Part shown: one piece after another, positions 34,850 to 45,889 of the stretch
Numbering within the stretch: position 1 is the stretch's first letter
Layout: each line of letters opens with the position of its first letter
Assembly (NCBI RefSeq): GCF_024679095.1
Contig: NC_066552.1
Coordinates: forward strand, 14,214,423 to 14,278,422
Length of the DNA: 64,000 nucleotides
Direction of reading: 5' to 3'
Origin: Eriocheir sinensis
Taxonomy: Eukaryota; Arthropoda; Malacostraca; Decapoda; Varunidae
The notes under the pieces: model-generated
Database searches by the model: none
What the model saw: the letters and a program-made list of their open reading frames with translations, nothing else
What the model was told of the DNA's origin: nothing
Position numbers and translations under genes: made by a program

Positions 34850-35885
34850 ATATGGTTAACTAAGAAAACGAAGAAAAGCCAAGAAGTACGAATTGTCTCC
34901 TACCTGAAGGCCAAGACGCCAAGCCGAATGAAAGAAAACGCATATATGAAATTTAGGAAAGATTCGAGGAGGAGATAAATTTGTGATTATCCGGAGAAAA
35001 GATGAACAAGACGGATTCCAAAAGAGGGCAGACACTGGAAATGATGGGCGGGAGGACAGAGAGAGCATGATGAGTGACAGAGGGCGAGGAAGGAGAAGGG
35101 AGAGAACTGAGGGCAAGAGAAGCGAGGGGAAGCAAGGGAGAGGGAGAGATGCCTGATGAGGAGAGAAGAATGGCGCAAATGAAAGGAAGAGGGAGAGATT
35201 GAGATATGGAAAAAATGAGAGAAACGGAAGCAAAAAATGGGAAAATCATAAAGGAAGGGGAGAGCTTCAAGGGGAGAGGATGGGAGATAAATAATTACGA
35301 GAGGGAGAAGAAGCGGAAGGGAGAGGGACTTTGAAGGAAGGGAGGAAGGGGATAAACTAATTAGGAGAAAAGGATAACTGAAAGGGAGAAAGAGGAAACG
35401 AGAAGACTGAAAAAAGAGAGAATGAGAAAGAAGAGACGAAAGAAGAAAGGGAAATAGGATGCATAAGGAAGATGGAAGAAGGGGAGACGGGAAGGGTGAA
35501 TGAGGCGGAGAAAGGAGGAGGAGAAAGGGAACCAGGAAGAAAGAGAAAGAAGGGAAGAGACGAAAGAAGAGAGAAAAATAGGATAAAGAAGAATGGTGGA
35601 GGAAGGGGCTGAAGGCGAGGGTAGCTGAGGAGAAAGGAGGAGAGGGAGACTAAGAAAGAGATGAAGAAAGGAAGAGAAGAAAGAAGAGAGGGAACTAGGA
35701 GATATACGGAAAAGGAAGGAAGGAGGGAACTAGGAAGACATGTAAAAAGGGGAGGCAGGCAGGAAGGGAGGTCAGAAGGAGAGGGGAGAGGAGGGGAGAG
35801 AAGGGGGAGAGAAGGGGGAGAAGAAAAGCGAGAGTCTGGAGGGGAGGCATGTTTTGTGGCCGACCTCGAGGGAGAAGTAATTAGG
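34850..35885 (+). repeat. Purine-rich low-complexity region
   Basis: About 1 kb that is mostly A and G on the plus strand (gggagaggaggaagg-type), with phrases such as gacgaaagaagagagaaa repeated irregularly. Long open frames on the minus strand (Ser/Leu/Pro/Phe-rich) follow from the composition only. Confidence 0.85.
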
Positions 35886-35997
35886 GGGGAGTAATTAAGG
35901 AAGCATAATTGTATTCCTGCGCATAATGACGGAGCCTTGCTTGCAAGGTAAATTACATGGAGGTTTACTTCGTATGCCGGAAGCGCCTTCATTCGAG

Positions 35998-36225
35998 AAA
36001 GATAGATAAATAGATACAGATATAGATAGGTAGATAGATAGATATAAATAGATACACAGAATTACCCCCGCATGACTTAGAGGGACAAATACCTTTTACC
36101 TGAACATTAGCACACCCTTGTCGTTCGCCTGCTCTCCGAAATAGATAGATAAATGAATAGATAATTACCTTCATATAACTCAGAGGGACAATTATTTTTT
36201 TCCTGAACATTTGCACACCTTAAAA
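35998..36225 (+). repeat. GATA-rich sequence with 104-bp local duplication
   Basis: Short (GATA)n runs at about 36000-36050 and 36142-36162. The block around gagggacaaat...cctgaacattagcacac near 36082 recurs near 36183, about 100 bases on, with substitutions. Confidence 0.75.
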
Positions 36226-36289
36226 GTTCATATGTGATCCTTTGACACACAGTTTACAGAGAAAACGAGCTGCAGAGATGGCCAAACCA

Positions 36290-36800
36290 AGGAAAGCTTT
36301 ATATAATAACTCAGTAGCTTCAAAAGCCAGCAGAAACATCGCTCCACAAAAAGATTTAGAAGGAAAACACATAACTCGATAATATATCAGAAGCCAGCAG
36401 AAACCACTTACTAACACGACTGAAGGAAACTATATATTATTGTTTGCTATATTTACAGATCGCTCAGAGACCAAAGAGACACATTGTTACAAAACTCAAG
36501 GATCGCCAAACAAAATTTGTTTGGCGATCCTTCATTTAATGAAAACATTAATTACTCAATAACTTCAGAAACCAGTAGAAACATCGCTCCACAGGACGAC
36601 CGGAAAACATTGATTATTACGTGCTAGATTTAGAAGGAAAACACGTAACGCGATAGCATACAGAAACCAGCAGAAAACACTTAATAACACGACTGAAGGA
36701 GACTATATATTATTGTTTGCTATATTTAGAGATCGTACAGACCAAAGAGACACACTGTTAGAAAACTCAAAATCCGTCAAACAAATGAAAACACAAAACA
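36290..36800 (+). repeat. Diverged tandem duplication, 274-bp period
   Basis: tttagaaggaaaacac at 36355 recurs at 36629; following parts (gaccagcagaaa-like, aacacgactgaagga, ctatatattattgtttgctatattta) appear in both copies in the same order. Further shorter echoes occur to about 36940. AT-rich, non-coding. Confidence 0.85.
36498..36532. repeat. Perfect inverted repeat, 17-bp arms, 1-base centre
   Basis: The left arm starts AAGGATCGCC and the right arm ends GGCGATCCTT, with no mismatch over 17 bp each side of a single A. It lies inside the first copy of the 274-bp duplication; the second copy has no such arm pair. Confidence 0.95.
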
Positions 36801-37199
36801 ACTCAACAGTAAATCAAAAACCAGCAGAACACGAGCTCAAGAAACTAACTGGAAATCGTATTATCACTTGCTAAATTTACAGAACGTACGAGACCACAGA
36901 GGAATACAAACCCCAAAATACTTCACAAACCAACAAAAAATTGTTTGAACAAGCTACTACCATCACAACCCCTGGTATTAAAACTTCTCAGTGCCTGCAA
37001 ACTTCAGAGACCAAGCAGCGACATATTAAACTTCAAGAGCATACGAGGACACATTAATCATAGAAAACGTGACTCAGGCGGCGAGGGGGAGACACTAGCG
37101 AGGAGGCACGCACACAGAGGCGCCTATCCGACCCTCGCCACCCGTCTCGCTGTCTCCCTTCTGCTAATCTTTACAGGCCCTAGACGCTCATGTGAATCG

Positions 37200-37500
37200 C
37201 AACTCATTACTACATATCACGACATGACGAGGCTACTTGACCGACGTGACATTAAACAATTTGACACTATTGTTTTAGATTTTGCAAAGCCTTCGACAAA
37301 GTCCCGCACAAAAGACTGACATTAATTAAAATTGAAATACTACGGTATTCCAGGACCTATTCTTCACTGGATCACTGCATTTCTTACTAACAGGACTCAA
37401 CGTGTTCTTCTTGACGGATCCTTATCTGACACTGTCCCTGTTTCTTCAGGTGTCCCACAAGGCACCGTTCTAGGCCCCATTCTTTTCCTAGCTGTGTTTC
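37200..37500 (+). pseudogene. Degenerate LINE RT fragment
   Basis: RT pieces in two frames: IVLDFAK followed, after a one-base loss, by an FDKVPHKR-like stretch, then YGIPGPILHWITAFLTNRTQ, LLDGSLSDTVPVSSGVPQ and GTVLGPILFL. It stops before the catalytic box. Motifs fit a CR1/L2-type RT. Confidence 0.75.
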
Positions 37501-37600
37501 TACCTCATGGTAGCCTTGCTGCTAGGGACATGGGTAGCTGTGTTCCTACCCCCTGAGGTAGTCTCGTTGTAGGTAACGCGTTCTTCTATGCTGGTTCGGG

Positions 37601-40600
37601 ATGAGGAAACCAAGACGCACCGGGCTTGGTTCGTCTGCAACGACTGGGCGGCGCGGCGGTTCCGCTTCCAACCATACCCGTCGACCCCCGGCCTCTTCCC
37701 GCTCCTCTGAGGGCAGCGCGCAGAACAATGCCTCCGATGATGATAGCATGCCTGCCCCATCATCATCTTCCCTGCAACGAAAAAGTACGAAGGTGTGCCC
37801 TGCTGATTCCGACTCCGACCCTTGTTACTCTCCTGCCAATGTCACTCCAACCGACTGTCTCTCTGCTGCCGCGGATCCTGCCCCCGCCACCGCCTCTACT
37901 CCTGCCCTCACCACCGCCTCTACTCCTGCCGCCACCGGCCTTGCTCCTGCCCCCGCCACCGCCTCTACTCCTGCCCCCGCCACCGCCTCTACTCCTGCCC
38001 TCACCACCGCCTCTACTCCTGCCGCCACCGGCCTTGCTCCTGCCCCCGTCACCGCCTCTACTCCTGCCCCCGCCAACGCCTCTACTCCTGCCCTCACCAC
38101 CGCCTCTACTCCTGCCGCTACTGGCCCTGCTCCAGCCCCGCCACCGCCTCTACTGCCCTCACCACCGCCTCTACTCCTGCCCCCGCCAGCGCCTCTACTC
38201 CTGCCCCCGTCACCGCTTCTACTCCTGCCCCCGCCACCGCCTCTACTCCTGCCCCCGCCACCACCTCTACTCTTGCCCTCACCACCGCCTCTACTCCTGC
38301 ACCCGCCATCGCCTCTACTCCTGCCCTCACCACCGCCTCTACTCCTGCCCTCACCAGCGCTTCTACTCCAGCCCCCGCCACCACCTCTTCTCATGCCCTC
38401 ACCACCGCCTCTACTCCTACCCTCACCACCGCCTCTACTCCTGCCCTCACCACCGCCTCTACTCCTGCCCTCACCACCGCCTCAACTCCTGCCCCCACCA
38501 CCCCCTCTGCTCCTGCCCACACCACCGCCTCTACTCCTCCCCTCTCCACCGCCTCTACACCTGCCGCCACTGGCCCTGCTCCTGCCCCCGCCACCGCCTC
38601 TACTCCTGCCCCCGCCACCACCTCTACTCTTGCCCTCACCACCGCCTCTACTCCTGCACCCGCCATCGCCTCTACTCCTGCCCTCACCACCGCCTCTACT
38701 CCTGCCCTCACCAGCGCTTCTACTCCAGCCCCCACCACCACCTCTACTCATGCCCTCACCACCGCCTCTACTCCTACCCTCACCACCGCCTCTACTCCTG
38801 CCCTCACCACCGCCTCTACTCCTGCCCTCACCACCGCCTCAACTCCTGCCCTCACCACCGCCTCTACTCCTGCCCTCACCACCGCCTCTACTCCTCCCCT
38901 CACCACCGCCTCTACACCTGCCGCCACTGGCCCTGCTCCTGCCCCCGCCACCGCCTCTACTCCTACCCCAGCCACCGCCTCTACTCCTGCCCCCGCCATC
39001 GCCTCTACTCCTGCACCCGCCTCCGCCTCTACTCCTGCCCCCGACACCGCCTCTACTCCTGCCCCCGCCATCGCCTCTACTCCTGCACCCGCCACCGCCT
39101 CTACTCCTGCCCCCGACACCGCCTCTACTCCTGCCCCCGCCACCGCCTCTACTCCTGCCCCCGACACCGCCTCTACTCCTGCCCCCGCCACCGCCTCTAC
39201 TCCTGCCCCCGCCACCGCCTCTACTCCTGCCCCCGACACCGCCTTTACTCCTGCCCCCGCCACCGCCTCTACTCCTGCCCCCGACACCACCTCTACTCCT
39301 GCCCCCGACACCGCCTCTACTCCTGCCCCCGACACCGCCTCTACTCCAACCCCCGCCACCGCCTCTACTCCTGCCCCCGCCACCGCCTCTACACCTGCCC
39401 CCGCCACCGCCTCTCCTCCTGCCCCCGCCACCGCCTCTACTCCAACCCCCGCCAACGCCTCTACTCCTCCACTCACCACCGCCTCTACTCCTGCCCCCGC
39501 CAGCGCCTCTACTCCTGCCCCCGGCACCGCCTCTACTCCAACCCTCCAACGCCTCTACTCCTGCCCCTGACACCGCCTTACTCCTGCCCCTGCCACCGCC
39601 TCTACTCCTGCCCCCGCCACCGCCTCTACTCCAGCCCCCGCCACCGCCTCTACTCCTGCCCCCGACACCGCCTCTACTCCTGCCCCCGCCACCGCCTCTA
39701 CTCCTGCCCCCGACACCGCCTCTACTCCAACCCCCGCCACTGCCTCTACTTCTGCCCCCGCCACCGCCTCTACTCCTGCCCCCGCCACCGCCTCTACTCC
39801 AACCCCGCCACTGCCTCTACTCCTGCCCCCACACCGCCTCTACCCCTGCCCTCACCACCGCCTCTACCCCTGCCCTCGCCACCGCCTCTACTCCTGCCCC
39901 CCCCACCGCCTCTACTCCTGCCCCCGCCACCGCCTCTACTCCTGCCCTCACCACCGCCTATACTCCTGTCCTCACCACCACCTCTACTCCTGCCCTCACT
40001 CCTGTCCTCACCCCCGCCTCTACTCCTGCCCTCACCACCGCCTCTACTCCTGCCCTCACCACCCCCTCTACTCCTGCCCCTGCCATCGCCCCCACTCCTG
40101 CCCTCACCACGGCCACTGCTCCTGCCCTCACCACCGCCTCTACTCCTGCCCCCGCCACCGCCCCAACTCCTGCCCCCGCCACCGCCTCTACTCCTGCCCC
40201 CGCCACCGCGTCTACTCCTGCCCCCGCCACCGCCTCTACTCCTGCCCTCGCCACCGCCTCTACTCCTGCCCCCGCCACCACCTCTACTCCTGCCCCCGCC
40301 ACCGCCTCTCCTCCTGCCCCCGCCACCGCCTCTACTCCTGCTCCCGCCACCGCCTCTACTCCTGCCCTCACCACCCCCTCTACTCCTGCCGCCACTGGCC
40401 CTGCTCCTGCCCCCGCCTCCGCCTCTACTCCTGCCCTCACCACCGGCTCTACCTCTGCCGCCACTGGCCCTGCTCCTGCCCTCACCACCGCCTCTACTCC
40501 TGCCCTCACCACCGCCTGTACTCCTGCCAACACTGGCCCTCCTTGTGCCCCTCCACTTTGTGAGTTCATCCTGCCACGCAGCCGTCACCCAAGGGCAGCA

Positions 40601-40696
40601 TTCGCAGTCCTTCTCCACCAAGAGAGCCTTGAGCAGACTGCTAGCCTCTCCATCTTTCATTCCTTACACTATTACACTGATGGTTCAGTAGATTAG
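37601..40696 (+). other. 1,031-codon open frame through the 24-bp repeat array
   Basis: Starts with a non-repetitive basic/Ser-rich segment (SSATTGRRGGSASNHTRR), passes through the minisatellite as ASTPAPAT, then shifts to PPPPPLLLP phrasing and back, and ends in RNase H-like sequence (HYYTDGSVD) just before a stop at 40694-40696. The other two forward frames are also open for most of the array, so the length of the frame is no evidence for selection. It may be a LINE ORF1 start and ORF2 end bridged by the expanded repeat. I do not regard it as a proven gene. Confidence 0.4.
37865..40545 (+). repeat. 24-bp minisatellite, about 110 copies
   Basis: Consensus unit GCCTCTACTCCTGCCCCCGCCACC with common variants (CTCACC for CCCGCC, GACACC for GCCACC). 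Periodic GCCACTGGCCCTGCTCCTGCC-like variants mark larger blocks. One block starting ccacctctactcttgccctc at 38261 recurs at 38618, so about 357 bp has been copied as a whole. Strongly C-rich on the plus strand and G-rich on the other. Confidence 0.97.
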
Positions 40697-41490
40697 AAGG
40701 GTGCTGCTGGAGCTGCGTTTGTGTGCGGCAACCACACGCATGCCTTCAGGCTCAGCACGGGCACGTCCATCTTCCAGGCTGAGCTCATAGCAATTCACCA
40801 AGCCCATCGGCACGCCAACACCACACACGACACCACTACTGTGCTGCACAGCGACTCACTCTCTGCCTTGAAAGCACTCAGACAAACAAACTTTGCAGAT
40901 AACGTGCATCTCCTTGCCTCCATCCAAAAAGAGATGGCAAACAACACTATCAAGCTACACTGGTGCCTGGCCATGTGGGCATCTAGGGTAGTGAGAGGGC
41001 TGATAGTGCCGCTCGTAGTGCAACGCAGCGCACAGATCCAGATATCACCACTCATCTCAGTCTGGCTCAGATAAAATATCAGGTCCATGCAGCAGCCTTT
41101 CGGTCCATCTCACTTGACGTGAGGGATCACGTTGCCACATGCTCTCGTTCCGCCACTTACTACACAACAGCCACCAAACAAGAGCCTTTAGTCCTCCCTC
41201 CCAGGACAGCTCCGCACCTTGTCCACCACTTACACAGGCTGCGGCTCGGATTTCTGTGTGCATCACAAATTTATGACCGCCCTGAGCCTTGTGAGCACTG
41301 TCTTGAGGAGGACCCTGAACCTCTTCTCCACTATCTGCTCTGATGCCCAGTCACGCAGCATCTCCACAATTACCCTCAAGACCAAAATGCATCAGATACA
41401 GAAAAAGCTGCAACAGTCGTCGCCTCGTCGAGGACTGAGTCACTTCTTGCCCTCTGCAAAAATTATCCTCCACCGCGCTGAGTTCCCATG
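40660..41490 (+). pseudogene. I-like LINE RNase H and C-terminus
   Basis: RNase H blocks: YYTDGSVD, FQAELIAIHQAH, LHSDSLSALKAL, then after a frameshift near 40962 GSERADSAA. The C-terminal region follows: LVHHLHRLRLGFLCASQI and CEHCLEEDPEPLLHYLL. The latter resembles CPYCEEEVVQPLLHYLL of the copy ending at 12704, so both belong to the same broad I-like group. Stops at 40694-40696 and 41341-41343. The RT itself is absent. Confidence 0.82.
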
Positions 41491-42674
41491 ATTTACTGCT
41501 CTACACTGACGGGCTCATAGGTTAACCCGTGTCTCTTACCTCAAAGAGGCAATATTAACAACAACAACCACCACCAGCACCACTCTCAGACCTCTCTTCA
41601 TCACCACTGTCTCTCTATCCGCAATCACCCGCGTTGCTCTTCTCCCTCATCCACCTTCTTCCACTGCAATCACCACCACATCCACCACCAGTACTGTCTC
41701 ATTCTCCGTTTTTTCTTCACCAAAATCACCACCACTAACACCACTGCCAACTCTCCTTTCTGTCTCTCTTTCTCTCCCTCTCCTCCATTCCTCTCCACCA
41801 TCACCAATACCCACACAAACTCTATATAATCCCTCTTTCCCCCTTCCTTTACATTTCTTTCCCTCCCAACATCACCACCACCCATTTCCTCTCCCTTATG
41901 TACTCCCCTTATTTCTTCCCCGTCACCACTTCCACCAGGCCTCCATCTCTCCCCTCCCTCTCCTCCCTACCTCCCCTATTTCTCCCTACACCTTCATGAA
42001 CTCCTACTCACCTGTCCTCACTTACTCACGGGACAATCACGGAAACTCTAATATGGAACACCTGACGACCTTCCTGCCTTCCTTACTTCGCCAGACATTC
42101 ACGAGAGGGGATTCAGCAATATCTATTTTTCTCGGTGATTTGCTTTTATTTCTTGGCGGCAGTGTTTCAGGACGTCGAGGTGAGGCCGAGGCGACGTATA
42201 AAGTTAGTGTGGCCGCTTCAGAGAAGGTTGTGAGTGAAGGAGATAAGTAACGGCGTGAGGTGCGTGGGTTGGGGCTTACTGAGGCTCGTGTTCACAGACG
42301 CTTTCGGCTCTCCCAATAAATGTTTCTTAATTAAGCAACAAAGGAGATATGTCGGGTTCTCATGCAAGTTTGTTTCATGGTCTGGGAGCATTGTCAAACT
42401 ATCACTAGGCTCATGTACCCACCATGGAAATACCTACAACAACCTCGACGAAAGCCTTTCCAAATGTGGGTGTGTTAAGGTGTTGGAGAATATTGGCCTA
42501 AGATTAACCAAGGCAGCGGATTGATATCGTGTTGACTTGAGTGTGGGGGTGACGGAGTGGGGCTGAGGGAGGTGGTTGTGTGTGGTCGTTAGTGCTTGGT
42601 GTGGGTGGGTGGGTAAGGTTTGGCGGGCGTTGGCGTGGTGATCTGGGTGGATGGGCTGCATTCTGAGTCGTGCT
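41491..42674. other. No gene recognised
   Basis: C/T- and CCA-rich low-complexity sequence to about 42000, then mixed sequence with a tataaag at about 42199 and a GT/GGT-rich part at 42540-42650. No protein motif recognised. Confidence 0.5.
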
Positions 42675-42786
42675 ATTTTTTTTTTTTATACGTGTTAGGC
42701 TATAGCGCCGGTAGGCTTTCTTCAGGGGCCTGGTCGTCGGCCCAAGCCCGACATGGCACAGGCAAGTGTTCATAGTGGCGCCATCT
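42675..42786 (-). mobile_element. SINE copy, 5'-truncated
   Basis: On the minus strand it reads gatggcgccactatgaacac, gggccgac and cctaccggcgct and ends in an A-run (T-run at 42675-42687 on the plus strand). Same body as the full SINE at 32477; the tRNA head is missing. Confidence 0.85.
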
Positions 42787-43455
42787 ATTCTTTTATTGCG
42801 AGACTAATGGCGAGCAAAAGCCTATTATAAAGTGAACAGGGAATAAGGGCAAGTAGCACTGAACATAATGCATAGCAAAGTCTAAAGGAATATTCGACAA
42901 TGTTCAATACAAAATCGCCATCCACGAGAAAGCTCTGGAAACAGTAAATGAATATCTACACCAACAATTAACGCAAACTAGCACAAACAAGTCCCTCACT
43001 CGAACTGGAAATAAATCGACGTACAGGCTTTTGTGAGTGTTTCCTGAGAACACGGTAACACAGTGAAATCCAGACACTCGACCGCGGTGCTTAGAGAGGA
43101 AGGTGTTCAATCAGCGCGTCGTTCTCTCCGCCACGACATGTGACAGCAATGTGAGAAATGCCCTAGGAGGAACGGAGATGGGTGCTGCGAATCACTACAA
43201 TGAATATGAAAAGCTGCAAAACGAAAAAACAACATATGAAAGTATATACCGTATGCGACATAATAAAGGCAATTTAAATCAAGAAATGGGAGTTGCCAGG
43301 ACACGTATGTAGGAAAGAGGACAACAGATTGATAAAAGAAATATTAATAGCAGAAAAGCTGTGCTAGATCGGCGTCGCATGACCCTCCAACCCCCCCCCC
43401 CCCCAACAATTTATATTATGCAATAGGGGTCTAAAATGGAAAATGCTGAAAAGTA
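42787..43455. other. No gene recognised
   Basis: Mixed sequence with a C-run at 43391-43404 and no recognisable coding or repeat signature. Confidence 0.5.
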
Positions 43456-43571
43456 AAGATGGCGCCACTATAAACACTTGCCTGCGCCACAGCGGACTGG
43501 GGCCGACCATCAGGCCCTGCTATGAAGGCCTACTGGCGCCACAGGCCAAGACGAAAAAAAAAAAAAAAAAA
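43456..43571 (+). mobile_element. SINE copy, 5'-truncated, long A-tail
   Basis: aagatggcgccactataaac, gccgaccatcaggccc and a tail of about 18 A. Same SINE family as 32477-32842, truncated at nearly the same internal point as the copy at 42675. Confidence 0.88.
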
Positions 43572-44496
43572 CCCTGACTTTGTTAATAATGCCATGTTGT
43601 AGGGTTCATCAGAGCTAACAATTGTTATTATATAATGGCATGTCTACAATACATGGGTAAGAAAGGAAAACAGCTTGAAGAGGACAACAACAAGATGGAC
43701 AATCTGTTGATCGGCGTGATAAAAATGAGCAACTGATTGTGAAATATCAAATATAAATACCAAAAAAAAAAAAAGTACAACCTTCTGCACAGTAAAAAGA
43801 CTGACTTAGAACTTAATCAGCTACGCAAAGGTAGATAAATGAAAAAAATAGTACCGACATGCAGCCAGTGAATCAGTGTCTTGTGTTAAGAATGCAAAGA
43901 ACAGTCTTGTATGTTAAAGGAAATATAAACTTTTCTCCCCACAAATATGTTCAAACGCATTGGCACTCGTATACGCTACAATAAGTCAACCAAATAAAAA
44001 TAAGAGCAGAAAAAAGTCAAAAAGTTCATGCAAAGAATCTCCACAACACCTCTGTGCAGCAAACACAAATCACTTGTAACCCCCCAATAAATAACTTATT
44101 TAAAAAAAAAAAATCTTATTAAAAAAAACTTATTCGCTCACAGTCTTCGCCGCCAAAGCCGCGTCCTGACGGTGTTTTATCCGCGCCTCTCCACCCGCTG
44201 AGCACCGAGGCCACGCGCAGCTATGCCGTGTGCCGCCAACTTTACTTTACCATCCCTCGCCGCGCCTGAGCCTACGGGAACTATTCACCAGCCGCCGATG
44301 CATGACAGATGACCCGAATGTGTCCCCACGCCCGAACACTGACGCCGACTCTGAAAACCTCTGAAAACGCAGCCTCGTGCGACTAGTGATGGGAACATAG
44401 CTTTTATTGCTGCTATTTTTGTACAGATAGAGAAGGATGTGTGGGAGGAGAAGGAAGAGCGAGACGCACGGATAACACATCAAGGCCTATACTAAA
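43572..44496. other. No gene recognised
   Basis: AT-rich to about 44135, then a GC-richer stretch (cgccgccaaagccgcgtcc) to 44400. No supported gene. Confidence 0.5.
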
Positions 44497-45330
44497 CATG
44501 GAAACATGGGAACATGGACTAGCAGGCAGCAGAAAGCCTGTTGGCTCTTAACTAGGCTGCCTGCGCTCAGTGATTTAATCAATCCGCTTGCCATAGGAGT
44601 GGCTTGCAGGGAATGACTAAAGCACTTGTGTACCTACTCTTGGGAACGTTCAGTTCACTCCCGATGCAGCAAAGTGGCGATCAATGCGTTTCTTGAAGGA
44701 GTTGATGGTCTCTGCGCTAACCACTTCTGCAGGAAGGCTGTTCCAGTGGCGAACAACTCTATTCGATAAATAACTCCTGCCGATGTCGGTATTGCATCGC
44801 TTTGCTTGAAGTGTTTCTCCGTTGTTTCTTGTTCTCAGGTTGGTTTGTAGCGTGAAGAGTTTGGAGTGATCAATGTTGCTGAGCTTGTTCAGGTACTTAA
44901 AGACTTGTAACATGTCTCCCCGCAGTCGTCTCTTTTCCAACGTGAAGAGGTTGAGTCGCTCGAGTCGTTCTTCATAGGGCTTCGTCCTCAGTGATGGTAT
45001 CATCTTCGTGGTGCGGCGCTGTACTCTCTCAAGTAATTCAATGTCTTTCCTGACCAGACCAGAATTGCACGGCGTATTCCAGGTGGGGCCTTACCAGCGA
45101 ATTATACAAGGATAACATAGCTCCCGGCGTCTTGTATTCGAAGTTCCTCGCTATGAACCCAAGCACTGTATTGGCTTTCTTACAGGCAGAGTTGCAGTGT
45201 TTTGTTTGTTTCAAGTCACTGCTGATGGTGACCCCGAGGTCTCTTTCCTCTTGCACAGCATGTAGTGGTTCGCCACCCATGTGGTATGTGTGGTTGCTGT
45301 TTCTGGATCCGTCAAGGTAGAAAACAAAAT
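44497..45330 (-). mobile_element. CR1 LINE 3' part with (CATGTTTC)-type tail
   Basis: C-terminal RT in two frames: EERDLGVTISSDLKQ, GFIARNFEYKTP and RPHLEYAVQFWS (45364-45038), then after a shift near 45050 KMIPSLRTKPYEERL, LEKRRLRGDMLQVFKYL and FKKRIDRHFAASGVN (to 44650). The 3' UTR matches that at 17358-17535 and ends in catgtttccatg-type repeats. 5'-truncated; the RT catalytic part is absent. Confidence 0.9.
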
Positions 45331-45889
45331 TAACATCCACATAAAAAAAACGACAAAAAAACAAGATATAAGGACAAAGGCAAGATCTATAGAAAAATGT
45401 TACCTAATCAAACCCCATGCAGTTCGGTATAACACTTAGAATTATTAAGTTTATCTTTATATTCTAACAACCCATGCAGTGACCTCATGTGAATTTAAAC
45501 ATAAACATCAACATGTAAAGTCCATTAATGTCAAAGGTTTCAATCACATTTCCCAGCAACACTGAATTAATCTCCGCACATTTATTAACTAACGAACGTG
45601 AAATCGTTCATGCCGCCCGCCGCCTCGCGCTACTCTAGACTTAAATAAAAAAAAAATCTAATATGATCCACGTCGCAATTTTGTCATGCGTGACATTACT
45701 GAATGTCTTGATACCTCTCACGACTAACGCACATTTGTGGAATTTAGTCTTCATCAAGTTTATTTACTTAAAAAACTTAATCCAACGACCATTTACAACA
45801 AAAATATATTAAACAGTTACTCGTTATTTCGACATAAAAAACGTTGATTTGGACATCGAAGAAACAGACTATTTTTGTTATGCATTAGT
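45331..45889. other. No gene recognised
   Basis: AT-rich sequence between the CR1 fragment and the hAT element, with no recognisable motif. Confidence 0.5.

Noticed and set aside
34856..35992. Ser/Leu/Pro-rich minus-strand frames
   Set aside because: Composition effect of a purine-rich region; no motif, no stable reading.
37825..40660. Minus-strand frames rich in GVEAVAGA or RSRGGGGG, suggesting elastin- or collagen-like proteins
   Set aside because: Reverse reading of the 24-bp minisatellite; all frames are open because the unit lacks stops.
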